This document shows, piece by piece, positions 7,827 through 16,596 of a stretch of 18,276 nucleotides of DNA (within the stretch, counting starts at the first letter, position 1; each line of letters starts with the position of its first letter). This DNA comes from Pseudomonadota bacterium (GTDB lineage: Bacteria > Pseudomonadota > Gammaproteobacteria > Burkholderiales > SG8-39), in NCBI GenBank assembly GCA_021848555.1, contig JAJZUN010000005.1, forward strand, positions 1-18,276, written 5' to 3'. The position numbers and the translations under genes were made by a program. The notes below the pieces were generated by a model. That model was given only the letters and a program-made list of their open reading frames with translations, had not been told where the DNA came from and did no database searches.

Positions 7827-8075
7827 TCAGCTGTTCGGTTTGACTGCCCTTGCTTCGAGCTCGGCGACCCGCGCCTCCAGCGCGCCGAGTTGTTCGCGCG
7901 CGCGCGCAAGCAGCTTGGCCTGGACGTCGAATTCCTCGCGCGTGACCAGGTCCAGCCTGCCAAAAAAGCTGCTCATCAGCGCGCGCAGGTTCTTCTCAAG
8001 ATCCTTCGCCGGGCTTTGCGCCAGTAGCGCGCTGATCTTGCCGCTCAATTCTTCGAACAGGCGGTTTTGCTGCAT
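7827..8075 (-). CDS. ubiK: Ubiquinone biosynthesis accessory factor UbiK
   Basis: An 82-residue protein of the BMFP/YqiC family. It has an amphipathic N-terminal half ([17 protein letters not shown], later [18 protein letters not shown]) and a C-terminal coiled coil (about residues 50-76, [16 protein letters not shown]). UbiK is an accessory factor of the aerobic ubiquinone biosynthesis complex and binds membranes and lipids, with UbiJ in enterobacteria. The start is the ATG at 8075, with AAGGAG six bases upstream; an ATG two codons earlier would overlap the ribosome site. comM follows after 5 bp in the same operon, a common arrangement in betaproteobacteria. Confidence 0.88.
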   Translation of the reverse strand: MQQNRLFEELSGKISALLAQSPAKDLEKNLRALMSSFFGRLDLVTREEFDVQAKLLARAREQLGALEARVAELEARAVKPNS

Positions 8076-8151
8076 GAACATCTCCTTTCTGCCGTTGTTT
8101 TTCGAGTCTATCACGATGGATACAACGCGCCAGTGAACGAATGAGCTGATC

Positions 8152-8166
8152 GCACTTTGCCAGTGC
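8152..8166 (+). promoter_or_regulatory. NtrC-type binding site 1
   Basis: The perfect dyad GCACT-N5-AGTGC has the same arm and spacer lengths as the enteric NtrC enhancer (GCAC, 5-nt spacer region, GGTGC). Its centre is about 125 bp upstream of the transcription start predicted from the sigma-54 promoter. Confidence 0.65.
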
Positions 8167-8181
8167 AGGCAGGAAAGTGGC

Positions 8182-8196
8182 GCACCAAGACCATGC
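8182..8196 (+). promoter_or_regulatory. NtrC-type binding site 2 (imperfect)
   Basis: GCACC-N5-CATGC has a good left half and a weaker right half. It starts exactly 30 bp after site 1, about three helical turns, so both would lie on the same DNA face as in glnA-type enhancers. Confidence 0.5.
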
Positions 8197-8258
8197 ATCG
8201 CGCCGGTGCGCAAAGGTAACGCGCAATCCAAGCGATTGAAATAACAGGAATAAAAATC

Positions 8259-8274
8259 TGGCACGGGCTGTGCT
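8259..8274 (+). promoter_or_regulatory. Sigma-54 (RpoN) -24/-12 promoter
   Basis: TGGCACGGGCTGTGCT matches the consensus TGGCACG-N4-TTGC(A/T) at 11 of 12 defined positions, with correct GG-to-GC spacing. The predicted start near 8285 gives a leader of about 38 bases to the porin gene. It should drive the porin-glnK-amtB operon under nitrogen limitation. Confidence 0.82.
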
Positions 8275-8322
8275 AAAGGTTTGGACGTCGGACTTTTTTA
8301 AACTTTGATAAGGGGTTTCACC

Positions 8323-9584
<1,262 letters not shown>

Positions 9585-9592
9585 GGAGATGC

Positions 9593-11107
9593 ATGATGAA
9601 ACGATTGATAGCTCTACTTGCCCTGCTCGGCGCGTGCAGCCTTGCCACACCGGTCATCGCCCAGGACAAACCCGCCGCTCCGGCCGCGGAAGCGAAGGCC
9701 GCCGAGGCCAAGCCGGCCGAGGCGGCGCCGGCTGCGGCCGCAGCGGCTGCACCGGCCGCTGCTGCGCCTGCGGCGGCCACCGCCGCACCTGCACCGGTGC
9801 CCAACAAGGGCGATACGGCGTGGATGATCGTCGCCACGGTGCTGGTGATCCTGATGACCATCCCGGGGCTCGCGCTATTCTACGGCGGTCTGGTGCGCAC
9901 CAAGAACATGCTGTCGGTGCTGATGCAGGTATTCGTCACCTTTTGCCTGATCAGCCTGTTATGGGTGTTCTACGGCTACAGCATCGCGTTCACCGAGGGC
10001 AATGCGTTTTTCGGCGGGTTCTCGCGCTTGTTCCTCGCCGGGATGAACGCCGATTCCACCGCGGCGACTTTCAGCAAAGGCGTAGTGATTCCGGAATACA
10101 TCTATGTCGTGTTCCAGCTGACATTTGCGGCCATCACTCCCTGTCTGATCGTCGGCGCGTTCGCCGAGCGGGTGAAGTTCTCCGCCGTGCTGCTGTTCCT
10201 GGCGATCTGGTTCACCTTCGCCTATCTGCCGATCGCGCACATGGTCTGGTTCTGGTCCGGCCCGGACGCGTTCACCGATGCGGCTGCGGCCGAAAAAGCC
10301 ACGGCGACCGCGGGCTGGCTGTTCCAGAAAGGCGCGCTCGATTTCGCGGGTGGTACCGTGGTGCACATCAACGCCGGTATCGCGGCGCTGGTCGGCGCCT
10401 ACGTGATCGGCAAGCGCATCGGCTACAACAAGGAAGCCATGACGCCGCACAGCCTCACCCTGACCATGGTCGGCGCCTCGCTGCTGTGGGTGGGCTGGTT
10501 CGGCTTCAACGTCGGCTCCAACCTGGAAGCCACCGGTACCGCCGCACTGGTGTTCGTCAACACCCTGGCTGCGACCGCAGCGGCAGCGCTGTCCTGGTTG
10601 TTCTTCGAGAACATGTTCAAGGGCAAACCCTCGATGCTGGGTGCCGCTTCCGGCGCGGTTGCCGGTCTGGTGGTGATTACCCCGGCTTGCGGCTTCGTCG
10701 GCCCGATGGGCGCCATCGCACTGGGCTTGATCGGCGGCGCGCTGTGCCTCTGGGGGGTGAGCGGGTTGAAGAAGCTGCTGGGCGCGGACGATTCGCTCGA
10801 TGTCTTCGGCGTGCACGGCGTGGGCGGGATCCTCGGTGCCCTGGGTACCGGGGTGTTCGCCGCGCCTTCGCTGGGCGGCACCGGCATCTACGACTACGTC
10901 GCAAACAAGACCGCCCCGGACTATTCCATCATGGGGCAGGTGATGATACAGGCGACGGGCGTGATTACGACGCTGGTCTGGTCGGGCGTGGTGGCGTATA
11001 TCGCCTACAAGATCGTCGACATGGTCATCGGTTTGCGCGTGCCCGAAGATCAGGAGCGCGAAGGCCTGGACGTGACCTCGCACGGAGAAACCGCGTATCA
11101 CATGTAA
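9593..11107 (+). CDS. amtB: Ammonium transporter AmtB with an extended N-terminus
   Basis: A 504-residue inner-membrane ammonium channel. Residues 1-24 form a signal peptide, followed by a low-complexity Ala/Pro/Lys/Glu linker (about 25-72) before the channel proper begins at GDTAWMI (73-79). The twin pore histidines are seen as VVHINAG (H258) and GVHGVGG (H408). The C-terminal tail LRVPEDQEREGLD to HGETAYHM is the GlnK-interacting segment. The start is ATG 9593 or the next codon at 9596, both served by AGGGAG right after the glnK stop (8-bp gap). The long Ala/Pro linker is common in betaproteobacterial Amt proteins but unusual elsewhere. An intrinsic terminator follows. Confidence 0.95.
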   Translation: MMKRLIALLALLGACSLATPVIAQDKPAAPAAEAKAAEAKPAEAAPAAAAAAAPAAAAPAAATAAPAPVPNKGDTAWMIVATVLVILMTIPGLALFYGGLVRTKNMLSVLMQVFVTFCLISLLWVFYGYSIAFTEGNAFFGGFSRLFLAGMNADSTAATFSKGVVIPEYIYVVFQLTFAAITPCLIVGAFAERVKFSAVLLFLAIWFTFAYLPIAHMVWFWSGPDAFTDAAAAEKATATAGWLFQKGALDFAGGTVVHINAGIAALVGAYVIGKRIGYNKEAMTPHSLTLTMVGASLLWVGWFGFNVGSNLEATGTAALVFVNTLAATAAAALSWLFFENMFKGKPSMLGAASGAVAGLVVITPACGFVGPMGAIALGLIGGALCLWGVSGLKKLLGADDSLDVFGVHGVGGILGALGTGVFAAPSLGGTGIYDYVANKTAPDYSIMGQVMIQATGVITTLVWSGVVAYIAYKIVDMVIGLRVPEDQEREGLDVTSHGETAYHM

Positions 11108-11151
11108 GCATGGCCGGGAAACCGGCTCCCGCGGGAGCGGGTCATCTACGA

Positions 11152-11181
11152 CGGGCAACCGCATGGCTGCCCGTTTTTTTT
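11152..11181 (+). terminator. Intrinsic terminator after amtB
   Basis: Stem CGGGCA/TGCCCG (11152-11157 and 11168-11173), extended by an inner CC/GG pair across one mismatch, followed by eight Ts (11174-11181). It lies between the convergent amtB and tetR genes. Confidence 0.88.
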
Positions 11182-11226
11182 ATGGCACTTCCATCGCGAT
11201 TGCCGTCCCCGCGAGCGGCAATGGTC

Positions 11227-11946
11227 CTAGTTTGCGCGGCGCGCGCGCTTCGCCCGTTTAGTCCGCGTAGCGTTGCGCGTAAAGTTGGCCGTGCGCCGCC
11301 GCATCGCGGTGAGCGCGGCGCGGCCCTTGGCCGTGAGAAACGGCTCGACCAAGAGGCCTATGCCCTCGGCCACGTATTTGCCCAGGGTGAACTTCCCGCG
11401 CAAGGCCCAATGCTTCAGCGCCCAGGCGTGACAGAAGTGCACGTGCTGATAGACCAGAAGATATTCGTTCACCGGGCGCATATACCCTCCGGCGATGCAG
11501 GCGCGCAAACAGTCCTGCAGCAGGCGGTTGGTCCTGATTTCGTCCTGTTTGACCAGCGCCCGGCGATCGGCGCGCAGCGACTTGGTCGAGCGGTAGGCAA
11601 GGACGGTCGCTTCGCGGAAACCGTCCACGATGGTGCAGTAGGCCCACAACGCCATGCATAGCCGCTCGACCGGGTGCGTGATGCCTTCCAGGCGCGGCGG
11701 TATTTCCCTCTCGTAAGTCTCCAGAACCAGCTTGAGCGAAAGCAGCAGGACATCGTCCTTGTCGCCGAAATACTGGTAGATCAGGCCGGTGCTCACGCCG
11801 GCCTCCCGGGCGATCTGGGAGATGGTGGTGGTGTAGTACCCCCTGTCCGAGAACAGCTTCACTGCCGCGCGCAGGATCTGTCCGCGCCGCTCCTCCACCA
11901 GCTTGGTGTCGGTGACCAGACTTGCCACGTGCCCCGGCAATTTCAT
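11227..11946 (-). CDS. TetR/AcrR-family transcriptional regulator
   Basis: A 239-residue regulator. The N-terminal helix-turn-helix (about residues 20-66: RRGQILRAAVKLFSDRGYYTTTISQIAREAGVS, then GLIYQYFGDKDDVL) is a typical TetR DNA-binding domain. The C-terminal ligand domain (about 75-210) resembles FadR/PaaR-like repressors of acyl-CoA pathways, though this is a general impression. The last 20 residues are very basic (KRAKRARR), an unusual tail that might add non-specific DNA contact. It starts 33 bp after the enoyl-CoA hydratase stop on the same strand and is the third gene of the leftward operon. It probably represses both divergent operons through the dyad at 13731-13752, with an acyl-CoA intermediate as the likely inducer (inference). 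Confidence 0.85.
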   Translation of the reverse strand: MKLPGHVASLVTDTKLVEERRGQILRAAVKLFSDRGYYTTTISQIAREAGVSTGLIYQYFGDKDDVLLLSLKLVLETYEREIPPRLEGITHPVERLCMALWAYCTIVDGFREATVLAYRSTKSLRADRRALVKQDEIRTNRLLQDCLRACIAGGYMRPVNEYLLVYQHVHFCHAWALKHWALRGKFTLGKYVAEGIGLLVEPFLTAKGRAALTAMRRRTANFTRNATRTKRAKRARRAN

Positions 11947-11979
11947 GAAGCCCCGGACTCAGACGAGGGGGTAGCGCCC

Positions 11980-12798
11980 TCAATTGCCTTCAAAGGCCGG
12001 CTTTTGCTTGGCCACGAACGCGTTGTAGGCGCGCGTGAAGTCCTTGGTCTGCATGCAGATCGCCTGCGCCTCGGCCTCGGTTTCCAGCGCCTGCTCGATG
12101 GTCTGGTTCCACTCCTGATGCAGGCATTTCTTGGTCATGGAATGGGCGAAGTACGGTCCATCGGCAATGTCCTTCGCCACTGCATGCGCGCGTTCCAGCA
12201 GCTTGTCCTTGGCGACGATATCGTTGTAATAGCCCCAGGCCTGCCCTTCCTGGGCCGACATCGCGCGCCCGGTGTAGAACAGTTCCGACGCGCGTCCCTG
12301 CCCGATGATGCGCGGCAGAATCGCGCAGGCACCCATGTCGCAGCCGGCCAGGCCGACGCGCACGAACAGGAACGCGGTCTTGCACTCCGGCGTGACGTAG
12401 CGCAGGTCGCTCGCCATCGAGATGATCGCGCCCGCCCCGGCGCAGATGCCGTCGACCGCCGAAATGATCGGCTGCGGACAGGTGCGCATCTCCTTCACCA
12501 GGTTTCCGGTCATGCGCGTAAATGTGATCAGTCCGGTCATGTCCATCTTGGTCAAGGGGCCGATGATTTCGTGCACGTCGCCGCCCGAGCAGAAATTGCC
12601 GCCTTCGCCGGTGAATACGATGGCGCGCACATCTTCGGCGTACTGCAGCTTGTGGAAGGTGTCGCGCAGCTCGGCGTAGCTCTCCAGGGTCAGCGGATTC
12701 TTGCGCTCGGGACGATTCAGCGTGATCGTGCCTACGCGGTCCTTGACTTCCCATTTGAAATGTTTCGGGCGCCAATCGGCGGCTTTGAGTTTGTACAT
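11980..12798 (-). CDS. Enoyl-CoA hydratase/crotonase-family protein
   Basis: A 272-residue crotonase. The first oxyanion-hole segment is FCSGGDVHE (69-77), the second [10 protein letters not shown] (117-126), and the C-terminal helix region follows LPRIIG. By hand alignment the Glu of enoyl-CoA hydratase in SELFYTG (E172, the E164 equivalent of rat ECH) is present. The E144 equivalent appears to be Arg147 (FVRVGL), so simple hydration may not be the reaction. The start at 12798 has a GGAG site upstream; the longer open frame to 13038 overlaps the dehydrogenase gene and is not used. It sits 38 bp after the BadH-like dehydrogenase, which suggests successive steps on a CoA thioester. Hydrolase or lyase activities also occur in this superfamily. 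Confidence 0.87.
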   Translation of the reverse strand: MYKLKAADWRPKHFKWEVKDRVGTITLNRPERKNPLTLESYAELRDTFHKLQYAEDVRAIVFTGEGGNFCSGGDVHEIIGPLTKMDMTGLITFTRMTGNLVKEMRTCPQPIISAVDGICAGAGAIISMASDLRYVTPECKTAFLFVRVGLAGCDMGACAILPRIIGQGRASELFYTGRAMSAQEGQAWGYYNDIVAKDKLLERAHAVAKDIADGPYFAHSMTKKCLHQEWNQTIEQALETEAEAQAICMQTKDFTRAYNAFVAKQKPAFEGN

Positions 12799-12836
12799 GC
12801 GATTCTCCGTATGGTGAACAATGAAAGAGTCGGGCT

Positions 12837-13583
12837 TTAGCCGGCGAGGACCAGCCCGCCGCTGACGCTGAGTATCTGGCCGGTGACGAAGTCGGCCCGG
12901 CTGCTGGCAAAGAACAGCACGGCATCGGCGATCTCCGAGGGCTTCGCCAGGCGTCCCATCGGCGTGACGCGAACGAAGGCCTCGCGGTGCTTCTCCGGCA
13001 CCGCGGCGAGCAGCGGGGTGTCGGTCGGACCCGGGCACACGCAGTTTACGTTGATGTTGAATCTGGCCATTTCGCGTGCGAGCGACTTGGTGAAAGCGAT
13101 TGCCCCGCCCTTGGAGCCGGCATAGACCGTCTCGCCCAGGCTGCCTACGCGGCCCGCGTCGCTGGAGACCGTGACGATCTTTCCGGTCTTGCGCTCTATC
13201 ATGTCGTCGAGGAACGCGCGCGTCACCGCGATCGGCCCGAACAGATTGAGGTCGATCACCTTGCGCCAGAAATCCGGGGTGTTCTTCACGAAGGGCTCAA
13301 CCTTGCCCCAGCCGGCGACGTTGGCGACGATGTCCACATGCTCCCGGCGCGCATAGGCCTCGCGCTTGAACGCCTCGATCGAGTCCAGGTCGGTCACGTC
13401 GAGCCGAAAGAAATCGGCTCCCTGGCCGCGCGCGCGTATGGCCGCCGCGCATTGCTCGCCCGCTTCCTCGGCGATGTCCCCGAGCAGCACATGCGCTCCC
13501 GCCTGCGCCAGTGTTTCCGCGGTCGCCCGCCCGATTCCCGAAGCCGCCCCGGTGATCACCGCCGTCTTGCCGTCTAGTCGCAT
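12837..13583 (-). CDS. Short-chain dehydrogenase, BadH-like
   Basis: A 248-residue NAD(P)-dependent dehydrogenase. It has the Rossmann motif TGAASGIG (11-18), NVAG (88-91) in place of the usual NNAG, and catalytic Ser141, Tyr154 and Lys158 (VYAGSKGG). The stretch [20 protein letters not shown] and the motif [10 protein letters not shown] closely resemble 2-hydroxycyclohexanecarboxyl-CoA dehydrogenase (BadH) as I remember it, and the C-terminus [12 protein letters not shown] fits too. The Asp at 36 (LLGDIAEE) suggests a preference for NAD. It is the first gene of the leftward operon. Oxidation of a hydroxyacyl-CoA is the likely role; the exact substrate is unknown. Confidence 0.88.
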   Translation of the reverse strand: MRLDGKTAVITGAASGIGRATAETLAQAGAHVLLGDIAEEAGEQCAAAIRARGQGADFFRLDVTDLDSIEAFKREAYARREHVDIVANVAGWGKVEPFVKNTPDFWRKVIDLNLFGPIAVTRAFLDDMIERKTGKIVTVSSDAGRVGSLGETVYAGSKGGAIAFTKSLAREMARFNINVNCVCPGPTDTPLLAAVPEKHREAFVRVTPMGRLAKPSEIADAVLFFASSRADFVTGQILSVSGGLVLAG

Positions 13584-13698
13584 TTTTCGCCTCGCAGTAT
13601 AAGTAAGATGCCCGCAGTTGATTCAGGTCCCGAGCGCGCTCGCGGCCGGCTCTGCCCGCAAGCGGAATCAATCCAGCCCGGGACAGGGCAAAAGGCCC

Positions 13699-13727
13699 TT
13701 TTCAGCCGCCCGCGTATCCGCTACAAT
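13699..13727 (+). promoter_or_regulatory. Candidate sigma-70 promoter for the rightward operon
   Basis: TTTTCA (13699-13704) and TACAAT (13722-13727) are 17 bp apart. The -10 matches 5 of 6 positions and the -35 4 of 6. The palindrome at 13731 covers the predicted transcription start, as expected for repression. Confidence 0.5.
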
Positions 13728-13730
13728 CAG

Positions 13731-13752
13731 ACTGAATGAACATTCATTCAGT
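13731..13752. promoter_or_regulatory. Probable TetR operator (22-bp dyad)
   Basis: Perfect 9-bp arms ACTGAATGA and TCATTCAGT flank the spacer ACAT. TGAATGAAC/ATTCATTCA-type dyads are typical TetR-family operators. It lies between the divergent operons and just downstream of a TACAAT -10 box. Confidence 0.7.
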
Positions 13753-14063
13753 GGCGTAAAGGTAACATAGCTTGTGATCCAATTGCAACCGATAGGCGGC
13801 GGCGCGTGGAAAATTCCGGCGCGCTCGGGTGCGGGGGCGTTGCCGGCATGATGGATATCGCCATGCGTGGCTTTGGTGTTTTCGCGGCTGCGCCGACCCG
13901 GCATGGCGTCAGTCTGCAGTGGACGAATTGACAGGTTGGCGGCAAATCAGCAGTATGCGTCCGGTGTCGGCGGGCATCGGCTGTCGAGGTGGTTTCGATG
14001 GCGTCTCGGAATTGCGTTTGGATTTCGTAGGGTGGCGAGCCGGAGCGTTCCATTCTTGTCTAA
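13753..14063. other. Long untranslated leader or intergenic DNA, nothing recognised
   Basis: Between the operator and the first palindrome I see no supported gene. Several short frames are open on both strands, but they overlap each other, lack ribosome sites and resemble nothing known. It may be a long 5' leader of the rightward operon or remains of a lost gene. Confidence 0.4.
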
Positions 14064-14094
14064 GAGGCCATTCCAGAATTGCCGAAATGGCCTC
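14064..14094. repeat. Inverted repeat (9-bp arms)
   Basis: Perfect arms GAGGCCATT (14064-14072) and AATGGCCTC (14086-14094) with a 13-nt loop. No T-run follows, so it is not a standard terminator. It could be an mRNA leader hairpin or a regulator site. Confidence 0.6.
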
Positions 14095-14108
14095 CGATTT
14101 AGGGGAGT

Positions 14109-14130
14109 ATGAGGGGATGTATCCCCTCAT
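14109..14130. promoter_or_regulatory. Near-perfect 22-bp palindrome before the hydrolase gene
   Basis: Perfect 10-bp arms ATGAGGGGAT and ATCCCCTCAT are separated only by GT. It ends 29 bp before the TTG start at 14160 and just before the ribosome site AAAAGGAG. It could be a second operator or an RNA hairpin affecting translation. Confidence 0.6.
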
Positions 14131-14159
14131 TTTGAAATAAGCTCTAAAAGGAGTCTGCA

Positions 14160-14864
14160 TTGAGTTACGTCGTCGAAATGTGGCAGCAACCGTCTCTGCC
14201 TGTGGTCGATTCCAAGGACCGTTTTCCGGTGCGGCGGATATTCTGCGTCGGCCGCAACTACGTCGAGCACCAGAAGGAAATGGGCGGCGACGGCCGCGAG
14301 CAGCCGTTCTTTTTCTGCAAGGCGGCGCATGACCTGGTAGCGGTCGGCGCCGGAGAGAGCGGCAGGATTCACTATCCCCCGATGACCGGCAACTATCACT
14401 GGGAGACGGAGATGGTTGCGCTGATTGGAAAGGGCGGCTACAGGATTGCCGCCGAGCGCGCTAACGAACACATTTGGGGTTATGCGATCGGCCTGGACAT
14501 GACCCGCCGCGACCTGCAGCAGCAGGGCAAGGACAAGGGCCGTCCATGGAGCTTCGGCAAGGACTTCGATCAGGCCGCGCCCTGCGGACCGGTGACTCCG
14601 GCAAGCAGGGTAGGCCACCCGGCCAAAGGCAAGCTCTGGCTCAAGGTGAACGGCGAATTCCGTCAGCAATCCGATATCGATCAGATGATCTGGAGCGTGC
14701 CCGAGCAGATTGCGTTTCTCACCCAGTACTACAGGCTCGAGGCGGGCGACGTCATTCTCACCGGAACCCCCGCAGGCGTAGGCGCGGCCAAGGTCGGCGA
14801 TGAGCTCGTGGCCGGCATCGACGGCCTGGGCGAATTGCGCGTGAGCATCGTTGCGCCGCGCTAG
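14160..14864 (+). CDS. Fumarylacetoacetate hydrolase family protein, fumarylpyruvate-hydrolase-like
   Basis: A 234-residue FAH-family enzyme. The core FPVRRIFCVGRNYVEH is close to NagK-type fumarylpyruvate hydrolases of the gentisate pathway. Metal ligands are E82 and E84 (HWETEMV) and D113 (GLDMTRRD); the closing motif ILTGTPAGVG is intact. The start is TTG at 14160, supported by AAAAGGAG about 6 bases upstream; no ATG fits. It would hydrolyse the C-C bond of a β-diketo acid produced by ring cleavage, giving two smaller acids. It is the first gene of the rightward operon, 18 bp before the CoA ligase. Together with the extradiol dioxygenase start at 18178 it suggests a ring-cleavage pathway. 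Isomerase or decarboxylase activity is also possible in this family. Confidence 0.87.
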   Translation: MSYVVEMWQQPSLPVVDSKDRFPVRRIFCVGRNYVEHQKEMGGDGREQPFFFCKAAHDLVAVGAGESGRIHYPPMTGNYHWETEMVALIGKGGYRIAAERANEHIWGYAIGLDMTRRDLQQQGKDKGRPWSFGKDFDQAAPCGPVTPASRVGHPAKGKLWLKVNGEFRQQSDIDQMIWSVPEQIAFLTQYYRLEAGDVILTGTPAGVGAAKVGDELVAGIDGLGELRVSIVAPR

Positions 14865-14882
14865 ACGGATCTACCCGATCGC

Positions 14883-16355
14883 ATGAACGCCGCGGCTTAT
14901 CTGCTCGCCACCGGGAAGGACGGCGCGACTGCGCTGGAATGCGGCGCCGAGCGGTTGACCTACGGCGAGTTGCGCCAGGCGGTAGCGCGCGCTGCCGGTG
15001 CCTGGCGCGCGCGCGGTCTCGCTCAGGGCGAGCGCGTGCTGGTATTCGCGCCCGACGGCATCGCCTGGGTGATCGCTTATCTCGGTGCAATCTGGGCCGG
15101 CGGCGTAGCCGTCGGTTTGAATTCACGGCTGTTCGAACGGGAATTGTCGATAGTGCTGGCTGAGTCCGGCGCACGCTGCATCTGGTGCAACGAGAGTTCG
15201 CGCGCGCTGCTCAAGCGGTTGCTGGCGGACATCCCGGATGCGCCGCAGTTGGTCATCGACGCGCAATGGAGCGAAGCCCTGGAAGCCGCGACTGCAGTTC
15301 CTGCCGCCGAAATGGCGGAAGACGCCATGGCACTGTGGGTGTACACCTCCGGCACCACCGGTCGGCCCAAAGCGGTGATACACGCACAGCGCACCGTACT
15401 CGCCAGCGCCGATTTTGCGCGCGACATCCTGCAACTCGGCGCACAGGACCGCATCTATGCTTCGTCCAAGATGTTCTTTTCCTACGCGCTGGGTAACAGC
15501 CTGTGCGCGGGCCTGAGCTTGGGTGCGACGGTCATCCTCGACAGCGAATGGCCCACAGCAGAGCGGGTGGCGGAGGTGGTCGAGCGGCACCGGCCGACGA
15601 CTTTGTTTTCAGTGCCCACGCTCTATCTCAAGATGCTGCAGACAGGGGTAGCGCAGCGGCTTGCCGCGGCCGGCGTGCGGCGCTACGTATCGGCGGGCGA
15701 GGCACTGCCCGCGGTAGTGAGGCGCGACTGGCGCGAGGCGACCGGCGTGGCGCCGGTTTCGGGCTACGGCGCTTCGGAAACCGTGGTGCTGGTGTTCTAC
15801 TGCAATGACGACCGCGCGCTGCTCAAGCCCTCCCCGCGGCTGGAATACCGCCTGCGCGAGCACGGCGAGGGCGCGGCGCCGCAGCGTCTGTGGCTGCGCC
15901 ATCCATCGATCGCGCGCGGATATTGGCAGCGCCCCGAGGCCGAGCGCGACAGTTTCTCCGATGGCTGGTTTTCTCCGGGCGATTTGTTTCGGCCGCGCGA
16001 GGACGGCACCTTGGAGCTTTGCGGGCGCGACGACGATATGCTGAAAATCTCCGGACAGTGGGTGAGCGTCCTGGACGTGGAGCAAGCGCTTGCCGGCGCC
16101 AGCGCGGGGTGCGTCGCGGGGCTGGCGGCGGTAGGCTTTGAAAACGCGGAGGGGCTTGTTTCGATCGCGTTGTTCGCAGTGGCCACGCCCGGACAGGAAA
16201 CCCTGGCACGCGAACGCCTGGCTGCGGGCATCGATGCCCTGCCCAAACTCAAGCGCCCGCGTTTGGTGAAATGGGTAAGCGAACTGCCGCTCACCGCTAC
16301 CGGCAAGCTGCAGCGGCGCAAGCTCAAAGAACAACTATTGCAGGGTGCCGCGTGA
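14883..16355 (+). CDS. Aryl-CoA ligase of the benzoate-CoA ligase type
   Basis: A 490-residue acyl-adenylate-forming enzyme. The P-loop is YTSGTTGRPKA (154-164), followed by KMFFSYALGNSL (196-207), which is characteristic of benzoate-CoA ligases, then GYGASET (294-300), PGDLF (Asp367), GRDDDMLKISG with hinge residues after Arg382, and the C-terminal catalytic Lys475 (TATGKLQRRKL). It should activate a carboxylic acid with ATP and CoA. At 490 residues it is somewhat shorter than typical benzoate-CoA ligases, mainly at the N-terminus (no long lead-in before the YGEL segment). No strong ribosome site is visible before the ATG, only 18 bp after the hydrolase stop, so coupling to the upstream gene is likely. 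The acid it activates cannot be read from the sequence. Confidence 0.88.
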   Translation: MNAAAYLLATGKDGATALECGAERLTYGELRQAVARAAGAWRARGLAQGERVLVFAPDGIAWVIAYLGAIWAGGVAVGLNSRLFERELSIVLAESGARCIWCNESSRALLKRLLADIPDAPQLVIDAQWSEALEAATAVPAAEMAEDAMALWVYTSGTTGRPKAVIHAQRTVLASADFARDILQLGAQDRIYASSKMFFSYALGNSLCAGLSLGATVILDSEWPTAERVAEVVERHRPTTLFSVPTLYLKMLQTGVAQRLAAAGVRRYVSAGEALPAVVRRDWREATGVAPVSGYGASETVVLVFYCNDDRALLKPSPRLEYRLREHGEGAAPQRLWLRHPSIARGYWQRPEAERDSFSDGWFSPGDLFRPREDGTLELCGRDDDMLKISGQWVSVLDVEQALAGASAGCVAGLAAVGFENAEGLVSIALFAVATPGQETLARERLAAGIDALPKLKRPRLVKWVSELPLTATGKLQRRKLKEQLLQGAA

Positions 16356-16389
16356 ATCGTCTATTCATGTCAGCCGGAGCTGGGCAAAT

Positions 16390-16407
16390 CTGTCGCCGGC
16401 CCGACAG
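16390..16407. repeat. Hairpin downstream of the ligase gene
   Basis: Perfect arms CTGTCG and CGACAG with a 6-nt loop, 35 bp after the ligase stop. No U-tract follows. It may slow 3' decay of the upstream message or be part of a weak terminator. Confidence 0.4.
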
Positions 16408-16413
16408 AGCCGG

Positions 16414-16442
16414 TTGCAGCGCTATGCTATCCTGATTATTGC
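16414..16442 (+). promoter_or_regulatory. Weak candidate promoter before the TRAP binding-protein gene
   Basis: TTGCAG (16414-16419) and TATTGC (16437-16442) are 17 bp apart in a 241-bp gap. The -35 matches 4 of 6 positions, the -10 is poor. It could allow separate expression of the transporter gene. Confidence 0.3.
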
Positions 16443-16533
16443 AGCCACCGAAGCTGCCGCCACCAGAGCCAACGCAGAAACGGATGCTGGCGATTTTCGG
16501 CGTACAGGTTAGTCACGGTTTGGAGGGACCCCG

Positions 16534-16575
16534 CCAACAGGGGGTGTTGGCATAAACGCCGCCCAGCGGGCGGCG
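16534..16575. promoter_or_regulatory. Two stem-loops directly before the dctP ribosome site
   Basis: CCAACA/TGTTGG (16534-16539 and 16545-16550) is followed by CGCCGCCC-AGC-GGGCGGCG (16557-16575), the latter with a perfect 8-bp GC stem. They end about 6 bp before GGGAGAAGAGGAG. Such hairpins may set mRNA stability or translation of the binding-protein cistron. Confidence 0.5.
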
Positions 16576-16596
16576 CCGGGAGAAGAGGAGACTGAA

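Noticed and set aside
9589..11661. A 690-codon forward frame overlapping glnK's end and amtB
   Set aside because: It is the +1 shadow of amtB in GC-rich DNA, with Arg-rich low-complexity translation and no domain; amtB in the other frame is unmistakable.
11674..12840. A 388-codon forward frame opposite tetR and the crotonase gene
   Set aside because: Antisense shadow of two well-supported genes; the translation shows no recognisable motif and there is no convincing ribosome site.
12799..13038. Upstream extension of the crotonase frame to 13038
   Set aside because: It overlaps the dehydrogenase coding sequence, and the ATG at 12798 has its own ribosome site and a family-like start.
13618..13671. 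TTGATTC/GAATCAA inverted repeat upstream of the dehydrogenase gene
   Set aside because: The arms are only 7 bp and 40 bp apart, which is easily expected by chance.
13829..14140. Short forward and reverse frames between the divergent operons
   Set aside because: Mutually overlapping, without ribosome sites or motifs, and interrupted by the palindromes; treated as intergenic DNA.
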